Assembly (NCBI GenBank): GCA_964030785.1
Contig: OZ034970.1
Span: 36,335,943-36,399,942, forward strand
Origin: Siderastrea siderea
Taxonomy: Eukaryota > Cnidaria > Anthozoa > Scleractinia > Rhizangiidae
Direction of reading: 5' to 3'
DNA length: 64,000 bases
Shown here in pieces: positions 43,701 through 54,298 of the stretch. Position numbers and translations under genes: made by a program. Each line of letters starts with the position of its first letter. The stretch's first letter is position 1. Under the pieces are notes generated by a model. The model did no database searches. It saw nothing but the letters and a program-made list of their open reading frames with translations, and was not told the DNA's origin.

Positions 43701-44594
43701 GCGACGCCTCGGAACAAACAAAGTAGCACATTGCCCAAGATTCGATATGAAAAATAACATTTCTGGTACTCTTTTTCATCGTTAGCGAACTTGGGTTCGA
43801 CTGTACCTGCTTTCCTTGGTTATTATGGATGTTGATTACACAAGTGAAACAAGCACTGTACTCACGTTAGGTCACCTGTATTTATATTAATTTTTTGCAC
43901 AAAAAAAGTCCTTCAGTTAAGAACAATAAGTTCTTTCTCGACATTCCTAATTAAAAGGAGCAGCCATTCGCTAGCAACCCGCATCCCAGTTTTCATCAAC
44001 AATTTTTACAAGCCAGTATTAAGGATAAAAAGAACTATCAAGAATGTACCACATTGCATTTCGCGACCGAAAAATGCACATGGTCAATAAATACGCTGTC
44101 AACACGGATTCCCTTTGGGCTGGGAAAATGATAACACTATTCACCCGAAACAATTTACTCTTACACTCTCTGAGGGGAAAAGTGTGCCATTTTACTCTGA
44201 AGACAATAAAGATTTTGCACTCTTTTTAAGTAAGAATGTTCCATTTCTCTTATGAATGGGGCAGTTGAAAGAACTGTAACATTATGTATCGATTATTTTT
44301 GGATAAAATTGTTTATTTCACAAACAGCTGTTGGTAAAGTTTACTCGCACAGGGTAAAATTTACTTGGCGCGACGGCTATCAAAATACAGCTCTCTGATT
44401 GGCTATCTTGAGTAAAGTTTACCCTTAACGAGTAAACTTATTTAGTCCGTATTGCTTTTGACTCGTACGTAATGTTTCTGAGGAGTGTTCAAGATGGCTA
44501 TTTGTTTCGGTTAACATCACTTTTTAGTCTCATTTCTAACCCCATTAAAGCCCTATTCCTCCAACCCAATTAACAACAATGGTAGATGTTGTAC
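40728..44594. other. no confident gene
   Basis: Intron-like or intergenic sequence. A 29-bp hairpin (GTGGATGCCA/TGGCATCCAC) lies at about 41210-41238. Open frames such as 41015-41257 and 41172-41384 lack motifs. Confidence 0.45.
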
Positions 44595-45204
44595 CTTATT
44601 ATAGGAAATTAACACTCCACGAAATTAATGCAAACTTTTAAAATTCACATTAATTTAAAGTCATTTTAATTTTTGTGAGCGTTAATTTCGGCATTGTTAA
44701 TGAAGTGGAGTGTTAATTTCCACGACCTTAATTTCCATCATTTTAATCCCAAATTCTGGATACAGTCCAGACATTCTGAACACCCACAGAAACAATAGCT
44801 TTCCTACATTTGGGCAGAATTTAATCCACAATGTCTGTAAAGAAATTGCCTCACACACCTGTAGACGTGTTTTGTTTGTGATTTTTATATTCAGTTAGAA
44901 ATAAATTTGTTCCATTTGTGACCGCAAGGTGTTTCTTTGCGTTAATCGCGTTAATTTCCTCCATTTTGAAAATTTACCCCCTCTTTCACGTTAATTTCCT
45001 TTATTGGGGAGTAATTTTCCCTTCATTCGCATTAATTTAAGTCGTGTTAATTTCAAATAGCTTAATTAATGATAATAATAATAACAATAATAATAATAAT
45101 ATGACTTTATTTCATGAGGGTAACATAATTTACTGGTTGCCCAGTAGTTTACAATGGTTGCCTCGTAGTTTACAACACAAGCATCAATTTCCTATAATAA
45201 GATA
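44595..45204. mobile_element. 610-bp TIR element rich in TTAATTTC motifs
   Basis: CTTATTATAGGAAATT at the left and AATTTCCTATAATAAG at the right are exact complements. Inside, many copies of GTTAATTTC occur in both orientations, plus an inner inverted pair (GGAAATTAACACTCCAC at 44604 with its complement ending at 44721) and an AAT microsatellite (about 45068-45101). A comparison with the related sequence at 48740-48960 suggests this was inserted into an older duplicated segment. Confidence 0.7.
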
Positions 45205-45269
45205 TTTTGTATTTATAGCAGAAAATAAATAAATAGTGACTATCTTTTCAATGTATTGTAAATTTACCT

Positions 45270-45345
45270 CACTTCGTCAGGAGGCCACTCACTCAATCCA
45301 CACTTCACCAGATGTTCTCCCCACATCAACATAATATCTTATGCT
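45270..45345 (-). other. duplicated exon-like segment, copy 1
   Basis: The minus strand reads GTTGATGTGGGGAGAACAT through AGTGGCCTCCTGACGAAG, ends near a GAG|GTAAAT donor, and is related to part of 48824-48965. No family was recognised. Confidence 0.3.
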
Positions 45346-45389
45346 GTTCACTTGAATGGCTGAATTGGTGTATGGATGGTTGAAGCTGG

Positions 45390-45850
45390 TTTACTAACTT
45401 AGAACAAACACTACTGAACCGTTGCCAACAGCTACCTGCACCTTACAAACGACTGATTGCCGACAATAAAGACAAACAAGAAAGACAAAGAATAGACAAA
45501 CCGACTTATTTGACTAACAATAGACCAACGGACATTTGACTAACAAAAGACGGATCGAAACGCACCAATCACGTTCTACAGTCTTCACAGCCAATAACAT
45601 CACGGCTTAACTGACAGACCATCAATAACATCACGAGATCGTCGACCAATCAGGACAACGACCAGAGACTTAAAACATCTACTGACAATTCACAGTTCAC
45701 TTGACTCTGATGATGACTTCCGCTCAGGTTGTCCAAATGTCAGGCAATGTCACCTCAAACAGTCCTTCTCAGGACTACACTCACCCGGACGATCACAATT
45801 TCCTGAATTATGACATGACTCCTGGGTTCAAACCATTTACAGTAATACAT
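45390..45850 (+). mobile_element. Penelope-like 3' tail with hammerhead-like motif
   Basis: About 45400-45480 reads like the C-terminal end of a Penelope-like protein (LPAPYKRLIADNKDKQER). The sequence after it contains CTGATGA (45707-45713), a partly paired TGACTTCC/GGTTGTC arm, and CAAATGTC where hammerheads have GAAA. I therefore see a decayed hammerhead-like terminal repeat. Assignment rests on resemblance, not on a search. Confidence 0.4.
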
Positions 45851-46764
45851 GAATGACTCACCTTCTACATGTACTTTAACTCGTCAGTTATTTTGTGCAC
45901 CCAGTTGAAGTGTGTTTTCCCTGCCTGTCTCAACAAGATGTCCCGCTTAACAAATTACGAAAAAAGAAACAGCTTCCCTCTCTTCCCACATCTACAACAA
46001 TGCTCTTTGCTAGTTGACTACTAGAGGACAACATGACAAGTACAGTGTGCCAACAAAACCTGTGAATTTCAAAGGATAACAACACTTGGTTATTGTAAAG
46101 AAGCACTATGGTACTCTTTCAGAAACTTAGTAACAAAAATGACTTGGGGGTTTATTGCCTCCGTGCCTGGGCCATTTATCTTATGGCTGAATTACACACT
46201 ATGATTTTATCGCATGCGATATGCTTACGCCATGTCAACGTCATGAATCGTGCCGTGTTAATTAAACCTACAACATCCCTTACGATAGTTGCATGCAACA
46301 TGAAAAATGTCACAAGATTTTAAAACATGTTTTAAAACCGTACGACAGTGGTAGCCACAATCAAAATGTTAGAATGATGAGTTGTATACGATCTTTGCCT
46401 GACACAAGCAGCGCACGCTAAAAAAGTTGCATGCGGGAGTCGTAATTAAAAATCGTACCACGTAAATCGGCCTTTATGTCTACGAAATGTTAATTCTTGC
46501 CAGTTGCTGCTGCAGTGTTACTAGATTTCACGATCTTTAATTCAGTGATTTCAGCATAAAGGCATTATGCCAAACTTAATGGAAACTTCACCACTTACAT
46601 GTATAGGCACTACATGTACTTTAAATTACCAATTTGTTTTCAAAGTGCAAAATTTCTTCAAGAGCCACTAAAAAACTATAACTTTAAGGTGATGTCACTA
46701 TAATAGCTATCACTGACCTACACTATTCCCAGCCACTATTCGATTTGCCGTCTTGAGCTGCTGG

Positions 46765-46885
46765 TAAGATCTTACAAAGAAAACACTGAGGCTCATGGAG
46801 GTATTTGCCTGCCATCTTCCGGAGGACTCTACTCTTGGCAAACTTTATGGCCACAGGATTGCCGTACTGTGCAGGCGGAGTTTCT
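46765..46885 (-). other. candidate exon, unknown protein
   Basis: One minus-strand frame is open between a weak AG (before AAACTCCGCC) and a good GTAAG donor: TPPAQYGNPVAIKFAKSR then VLRKMAGKYLHEPQCFL. No family was recognised. The acceptor has a poor pyrimidine tract. Confidence 0.25.
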
Positions 46886-48011
46886 GCCCCGATTGTTCAG
46901 ACCTCAAGTTTCACAAATGGTAAAGACAACATACAAATGTTTGTTTACATTTTCTAATTAGCAACTTTTGCCTATGATGTAATTTGTATAACATCTTTAC
47001 CTTGGTCTTAAATAGAAGTGCATTGTAAGACATTCTTTAATTACAATCTTGGATTTAAGAAAGACTGAAGTCAAGGTTGTACCCAAGATCTACATCTCTT
47101 CTACTGTTTTCGGAAATTCTATTTTGTGTAATAGATTCCAGCCTTCCTACAGCCAGTGAATGCTCCCCCAAGTTTTGGAGAACTTACCTCGACAGACTAA
47201 CCCCCCCCCCCCCTCACTTGTCAGTAGTGGAGCAAAAAACTGCTTTTACATACCACTGAGTAGTCACCAGTGGGTGGGTCTTGCACTCCACACCCCCCTC
47301 CCCCACAGCCACTGTTCAACCAGGGAACTTCCCTCAGATTATGAAGGTTACCAATTTATGCTTTAACACTTTGTTGCTTAGTCACCCTTCTTAGCTTTGA
47401 AGTCTGCTTGTTTCATTTCACAAACCTTAAAAAAGTAAAAAATGATTAAGAAAAGAAAACAACACTGTTATGCAAAATTATGTTTTTTTTAAGGCACAGT
47501 TATGTGTGAAAAACTGTAAGATACCACTGTCCACTTTTCAGCAAATAAATTTACAATTCTTAGTTTACTCAGAAAAATCCTTTTGTAAACACAAACTGGC
47601 AGACATGTTCTAGAAATTGAAACTCTTTTATCAAACAAATTAATGTACTTTTTTGTGACAAATGTTCCTTTTCAAAAAAGCTGCAATATTACAGAATGTT
47701 AGTATTTCTGAATACTGGGTATAAACAACAACACTTCATACTGTAAATGACTTTCTCAGACTGTCATTTCAAGTCCTTAAACCAATCTTCTGGCAGAAAC
47801 ACCTGGGCACTCTTCTTCCATTTTCCTATCTGACTAAAGTCTTTGTTACTATCTACAAAGGTATGGCCTCTTAAAAGAAATTTATCATTATTGATAAATA
47901 TATCCTACTTCTCTGCTTCTCTGGAGATTTGCCAGGAAGTAGACTATGATGATATTGTTAGTTAGGAGTAGTTAATTGTGTAGGGATGTACAGTTTTGGT
48001 TGACTTTATAA
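46886..48011. other. no gene recognised
   Basis: Low-complexity and intron-like sequence, including a poly-C tract at about 47201-47213. Nothing else is supported. Confidence 0.45.
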
Positions 48012-48460
48012 ATTTTTGACGCTACACCGTACTGAAAGTAAAATTCTAAGCTTTCGACTCTGCTAGAGTCTTGTTCACAGTAACTTGGTCAGGTCACATG
48101 ACATGTGACCTGACCACCCTCGTCCAGATCGCTGGAAGATTGTATCCCCCCCCCCCCATCTCTATTTAGGGTAAGATTGTGGGCTCTGAAGTAAATTGCC
48201 TCTCAAACTCCTCTCATAAACCAGTCTGGATCTCTGTCCAAAATCTGTGCCTACATTGGAGAAAAGGAAAGATCATTCGAGGCACGTTTCTTAGAACATA
48301 AGAGACCAAGCTACACCTCCTCAGAAGTGTCTCAACACATCAACAGAGACAAGCTAGAACATGATGTCCACATTGACCCAACCAAGTTACTGTGAACAAG
48401 ACTCCAGCAGAGTCGAAAGCTAAGAATTCTACTTTCAATAGGGTGTAGTGTCAAAAAATT
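48012..48460 (+). mobile_element. Penelope-like element end with inverted terminal repeats
   Basis: About 78 bp at 48012-48088 (TTGACGCTACACC to AGTAACTTGG) is repeated in inverse at 48382-48460. Between them is a GIY-YIG endonuclease fragment (48246-48395): CAYIGEKERSFEARFLEHKR, then SSEVSQHIN, ending in TGA inside the right repeat. YIG and the R-x-R-EH motif are diagnostic of Penelope-like C-terminal domains. The right repeat contains AGACTC/GAGTC followed by GAAAG, a degenerate hammerhead-like arm. Confidence 0.75.
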
Positions 48461-48823
48461 TATCGCATCACCCGCAAAAGATGATATTCTTGTTCGTCCT
48501 GAGCACCTGTCCAAGCAAGAACTGTTGGCATATTAAACTAAAATTAATTACAAAATATGTCTTGAAATTTGTTTTCTTTGAAACCTTCCTTGCAATATTT
48601 AGACAACCTTTTCATTTACTAATAGGATGCAAAAACATGAGGAGCAAATTGAAAAAGCAGCAACCAGTTACACATGCATCCACAATCAGTGGTTGAGAAC
48701 TTTGAAAATTCAAAGTGATAACAATAACTTTTGTGTTTTTATTAACATCATTTTTAGTCTCATCATTTAGGCGCATCCTCCAACAACAATGGCTATCTTT
48801 ATAATTTGTGGTAAATTTATAAC

Positions 48824-48965
48824 CTTGCTCCAATTCTGAATTCCGTTAACAACGTTTTCATCCAGGAGGCCACTTCACTTGATCCATGCTTGGCCACAAT
48901 GTCATGTTCTCCCACATTAACATTAACGCTCGGCAGGCCATATGGTGTGAACACGCAAGGCAGAC
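48824..48965 (-). CDS. candidate internal exon, unknown protein
   Basis: Acceptor TTTTTCAG before 48965 and donor GCAAG|GTTATA after 48824. Only one of three frames is open for the whole 142 nt: LPCVFTPYGLPSVNVNVG, then EHDIVAKHGSSEVASWMK. No family was recognised. Part of it is related to 45270-45345, so it may belong to a duplicated segment rather than a live gene. Confidence 0.3.
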
Positions 48966-49855
48966 CTGAAAATGAAAAAGCATGTTAATGCATTGAAATG
49001 TGCATTACAACAAAGTTGCCAGTTCCCCCGACAAAACATGCCACATTGCATCCTGGTAGTTGCACACAAAAATCTATAACAAGTTTACTTGTGACTTTAT
49101 TAAAAAACTTGTTTCACAGAAAAAATTATTTGATGCAGTTAAATCTTCTTTCTGAAATACTTCATTTGATTCATCTAGAGAATAAAAAATGGCCAGTCCC
49201 ATGATTCCCTGTGGGGTTCGGTACTGTATCAGGTTTAGCTGATGGAAAGTTCTCCTCTAGTGGCATGACTGTGTGACTGTGCTTTCTACAGTGGTTTTTG
49301 TGGTTACTTAGTTTTTCCACAGGCTTACCATCCTCTGTTTGTGTTGCGGATGTGTGCTAGCTGAATATTAATGGCCGCTTCGGTTGTGTACAAAGGATTT
49401 TGTGAATACAATAATTAAGGCTTTTTGAACGGAAGAAAGTCAATTAAAAACGCTTAGAAACATGAACACTGTGTTAATGTATGTTATTATGTGCTTGGTT
49501 TGTCGATTTAAAGCTCTGGGAGGCGGTTTTAGAAACTTGAAGTTTGACCCACTCTATAAATATATATATACTCACAAGGCATGCAACTTCAAGAACCTCA
49601 AATTTCCAACCGGCTTGGAATTTCGCCAAAATTAATACACATAACCTTGTGCCTTTGACAAAAGAATCCCGGTTTCCAAAAGAACAGTCTTTGTAGTTTG
49701 ATTTGGCCTGATTTTGACTCATTCGAGTCCGCGAACTGACCCTGAAAATCCAGCACAAACTTTCAAATTTGATGGAAAATTTGTTTCTGCCTATGATCTG
49801 TACAAGTTGCCAACTCAAAGGCATCTCAGGAATGCAGTTTTGGATGCAAATTTGA
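48966..49855. other. no gene recognised
   Basis: A minus-strand frame of 116 codons (49824-49474) shows no motif and is within chance expectation. Confidence 0.45.
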
Positions 49856-50022
49856 ACTCGTGAGTCCCAAGCGGCCTGTTTGGCACACGAGAAACACGTA
49901 CAAATTGTAGGAAATGGTGAAATTTATTTCACCATTTTAATTTATTTTCATCACCATATTGTTGCGCTGCGATGCGTGGCAGCACGCGCGTGTGCCAAAC
50001 AGGCTGCTTGGTACTCACGAGT
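49856..50022. mobile_element. 167-bp MITE
   Basis: The ends ACTCGTGAGTCCCAAGCGGC and GCTTGGTACTCACGAGT are inverted, followed by CCTGTTTGGCACACG/CGTGTGCCAAACAGG. Non-coding. Confidence 0.85.
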
Positions 50023-52972
50023 GAAATAATCCCTAAGACGAAGTCGAGGTGATTATTCCACAGTATTCCCTGAGCCTGAGGGGAACAACAATTGTTAAAT
50101 GTGTTGAGTGTTTTAGTATAATTGCTCAGGTGATTATCAGAGCAAATGCATTTCCTTTTTTCTTTTCTCCAGAAATATAAAAAATCGCACGGTGGCCATT
50201 TTGAAAATTAGTGCTTCACTATTATAATCACCTCGCGCAGGGTAATTATAGCAAGATATGACATAATCCTCAACCAATCAGTGCGTGCACTTCTCTTTAA
50301 TCACCTGAGCTATTATACCAACTGTCAATAATAAGCAATCTCACCAATCAGAAGAATAATAAACATTATCTAATTCCCCCCTCCACACATGCTCTGCTGG
50401 CTCTGGTTGATTTGGAGATATGTAATGACACCCCTGCAGACGAATGGACACACATGTTGCATTCATGAGTTGACCCATAGGGTGCTTTCAATTGATTTAT
50501 CTGTTTCACAAAAAAAGAAAACATGGTCACAGGTGTCACACAAATGCCTGATATTTTGTACATTGTAATGGTCTAAAACATGGTTTACATCAAACTGAAA
50601 ATACGACAGTACAAACTGTCAGCAAATGAAGTCCATTACGTAACTGCTTGAACAGGTTTCACTCAAGCCTGCTAACACTATTGCCTCTCTTTTAAACAAT
50701 AATGTTCCTCTTTTAAACAATTCAGTTATAGTGAGGTTATGGATATCCCAAAAATGCATCACATTTAAAACTTTATGCGTGTGACGGCCTAAAATACCAT
50801 GTAACACCAAACTGTCTACAGTTCTTAAATCTAAAATAAAGAATTTGAAAACATCATCTCTGGTCACTGCTTTATACTTTGGGATTATACCTAATGGAAT
50901 TTTATCTTGTTTGTCTTTCTTTTCTTCAATTGTTTCTATCTTCCTAAAGTTGCATCTTGCTTGAAATGCTCCTAACTTATTTTCCTTTTTCATCCGGTTA
51001 AAATCAAACCACGTCAATCTTATTTGACAAATCACTTTGGGCCCTATTCCTTGAAAAACCAGTTCTCTAAAATTTCACAAAAAGCCCCCCACTGGTCAGT
51101 TTCTAGGAGAAACCCTGCAATAGTATAGGTACTGTAGAACAAAAGAGAAGTGAAACAGGTATTGGGAAGCTCAAAGCTTGAGTCATGAGCATGGAGTGCA
51201 AGAGGAAGGAGGGGACATGTGCCACCATGCTATGGTTTTCAGAATTCATTGCTGAACCTGAACTAGCCCCAATAGTGACAAGCATCTAATTTCTCCTTAC
51301 AACACTTCTATTTGATGAAACATACAGGTCATGGGAATAAAGGAAATGATTGACCACCAAACATAAAGTCTCTTGATGTTTGTGCAAATTCTCCCAACTG
51401 GTACCATAAGTACTATATGGACAACAGTGAGGAGAATATGCCTGTTGATCGATATTGGGGCTTAATGGGTTAAAACCCAAAGCAAACTGGCTGCAAAACA
51501 TCTAGCTGTCAAAAGTATCCAATCAGAATATTTCTCATTAAACCTGACAACAATGTGTGTTTCACACCTGCTCGTGAAAAACTGGAACATTTCATTACTT
51601 GTCCCATACCATGGATATGAAAAATCAGAAAAAAATAATGACTGTTTGCAGTCTTAGCATTTGATAGCCAGACTCAAAAGAAGAAAACAATCTCACGAGT
51701 TTAACAGTTGTCATCTACTGCACAATAATTATTAAGCCACTATGCCTTCAGTAATGGCTGATTGGTAAAATAAATTTCATGTCTCTTGCAATTCCAGCTA
51801 CCCCAAGCATGATACTGAAATTTCCCTCCTCAATGTGAGATAGTTGGTCCATTTTTCTTTGTTCAGTTACAGGAAGATACATTCTTTGCCTCCTCTACCA
51901 AGATTCTCCTTCAGTATTAAAGACAGCACTCATCCAAGCAATCTTGTCTGGATGATTCCCAAGAGATATTTTTAAACTGGCAAAAAAGCATGAGAAAATA
52001 TGGTGTCTGCTTCAAACTATTTCATTGGTTAACCCATTGATGTCCGTGCCGGCCTGAGCCGGGCTTGATTTTGCGTGTGTTCGCTTTTTGGCCTTAGCCT
52101 GCCCCAGAAAGCCTTTTTTGGTCCCCTTTTGTCCTAGTTGTCTTTGAGAATGTTCAACCAATCACAATCCACCTATCATGTACTGCACATCTATTTGAAG
52201 GCTTGAGGGAAGTCCTAAAAGGGAAGACTTCTTGTCACTGCAAGAAGCTCAGACTTATTTCATTCAAAATTACTGCCGTGCTCTTCACATGTGAATTTTC
52301 AAGATGGCAACATCTCACTCGGAACGAAAGATTACCTTTTTGAACTTAAAAATCGACAGTGGAAGCTCTAAGGAACACCTGACAGGTTAAGTGATGGAAT
52401 TCAAACCTTTTAGAGAGAAGAAAACATCTTTTGAGGACAAACTGCCGTTTTGTCAAAGCAAAGGACAATCCTCCATGGCAAGAGATATTTGAAGTTGCAG
52501 ACTTTCTGGGAAATGCTCCAGCACTTCTACGAGTCTACGGTATAGCAAATTACATGTTTGATTGTAAATTTGTACAGAAATAGCTTTTTAATTTAGGGAT
52601 TCTTCATATTCCTTAAAGTTTTCACAGAAGTTCTGAAAAATGTGTACAGTTCGCAGCAGCAAATGCTCTTCAAAATAACTGGCACATTGAACGAAATTGC
52701 TTGCGTGTAGCTTCTCTCATACAAAGAATTGTATGTGTTTGGTTTTCAGAGACGAATAAAGGCGTGTATTAATAAATGTATTATTTAGAAAAGCTTACTG
52801 TCTCTTCGCCTGTGAATCTTCATTCATGAAATTTCAAAAAATACTAATCTTACCTTCAGTAAACAGACACAAATCCTCTGCTGTGGTTTGATTTCATGCG
52901 TGAGACAACATGATAAATCGCTTATGTAAATTTTCAAAATTTTGACTTTGAGATTGTATTTTTGGCTAATTC
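50023..52972. other. no confident gene
   Basis: The longest frame is minus 51035-50619 (138 codons; an internal ATG gives MKKENKLGAFQARCNFRK). It is Lys/Phe-rich, has no recognised motif, and about one such frame is expected by chance in a window of this size and composition. The region otherwise looks like intron or intergenic DNA. Confidence 0.4.
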
Positions 52973-52976
52973 TTAA

Positions 52977-53405
52977 AGTGCACCTAACCCCAAAATATTT
53001 TTTTTGCTAAAATAACTCTTTGCACCTGTTCGAAAAGCATTACGCCTTTTTTTATGAAATCCCCCTCAGTCTTGACTTTTTATAGGCTGTAAAAGTTACG
53101 AAATCTAGCCATCATCTGGTACACGACCGAGCTAGTTAGGGCATGGGTCTATTCTGGATTTGACATCACAAACTGATTTGCATCTCCTTAAGTCTTTGTA
53201 AACATGCATGCAAAGCAGTTTGTGACGTCAAATCAAGAATAGACCCATGCCCCTCCTAACTCGGTGGTGCGACAAATGGTGCTTAGTTTGTTGTAAGTTT
53301 TGAAGCCCATAAAAAAGTCAAAAACTGCAAATAATGGCGAAACGTTTTTAAAATAGGTGCAAAGATTTATATTAGCGTAAAAAATATTTTGGAGTTAGGT
53401 GCACT
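52977..53405. mobile_element. 429-bp TTAA-flanked foldback MITE
   Basis: Flanked by TTAA at 52973-52976 and 53406-53409. It starts AGTGCACCTAACCCCAAAAT and ends ATTTTGGAGTTAGGTGCACT. The inverted arms extend almost to the centre (AATAGACCCATGCC and TTTGTGACGTCAAAT blocks). TTAA targets fit piggyBac- or Kolobok-type mobilisation. Different family from the 13471/40030 MITE. Confidence 0.85.
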
Positions 53406-53940
53406 TTAATTGACAACTGGTGCATTTTATTCAAAAGTTAGAAATTTTAACTATTCTAGGTCAAGTGAGTGTCATTTTTTTCGGCCTACAATTAATTGTC
53501 GTTCCGTACTGCACATGGGGTTGTTTATTACCAACTGCTAGTTTAGCAAAGTAATCAATAAACAAGCAGCCATTGATGGTTTGAGGAACTTAATTATTCT
53601 ATTAATTCTGATGAATCAGAAAAATCAATAATTTAGTCAAATAAACTGATTGGCGTAAAATTATTTCTGACCACTCAAAATTTTTACGTCCTTGTGAGGA
53701 ATGTAAAAGTTGTAAAACAACAGCATGGTAGCAGGCGCTTCTTTTTCAAAAACAGGGGTAAGGTCCAAAGCGAGGACACCCCCCCCCCCCCCCCCAACTC
53801 GTGCTTTTGTCAAGGACCCATTCCTCAACCCCTCCCCCAAGGAAAAAGCAACTGAACAGCAGGGAACGTTAAATCAGTATTAAATACATTTTAAATAAGC
53901 ATAACAACCCTGTAATTGATAAGAAATTCTATTGTAATAT

Positions 53941-54298
53941 AAAACAAAGTAAGTTCGTTACATTTAGCGATACACCAGAAATGATAACAGCTTACCTCTG
54001 AGTGCGGCAGCTGTATCTCCTTCTCACGAATACATGCACTTTACGAAAAACACACCAAACCGTCTGCCACGCAGGCTATCAAGGGCCGTCTCAAGGGTAT
54101 AAATCTCCAAACCGGGCCAGTGCTAACTTCCATTTTAACTGAGACACAGCTCTGTTGTGGCGTTCTTTGCTCTCACATTAAGATTACCTGACGAAAATTG
54201 GAGGTGTAGCATTGATTTTTCAAGTCCATTTCTGATTTCAGACATTTCATTCACAAAGTGCGGGTCAAGTTCGACATCGCGTCTCTCCTTTCAACAAT
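53941..54298 (-). repeat. duplicated segment, copy 1 (second copy at 63727-64000)
   Basis: It shares CCAGAAAT, ACAGCTTACCT, AGGG-CCGTCTCAA, ATCTCCAAAC and GACACAGCTCTGTTGTGGCG, then TTTTTCAAGTCCATTTC and AGTTCGACATCGCGTCTC, with 63727-64000 in the same orientation. On the minus strand both keep an AG|GTAAGCTG donor, so the segment may be a duplicated first exon plus promoter. Copy 1 has about 80 extra bp next to the donor (about 53998-54080). Confidence 0.75.

Noticed and set aside
43780..43815. Possible tRNA T-loop (GGGTTCGACTG)
   Set aside because: No acceptor stem, anticodon arm or A box in the expected place.
50619..51035. 138-codon minus-strand ORF
   Set aside because: No motif or splice partner; about one frame this long is expected by chance in this window. 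Kept only as a note.
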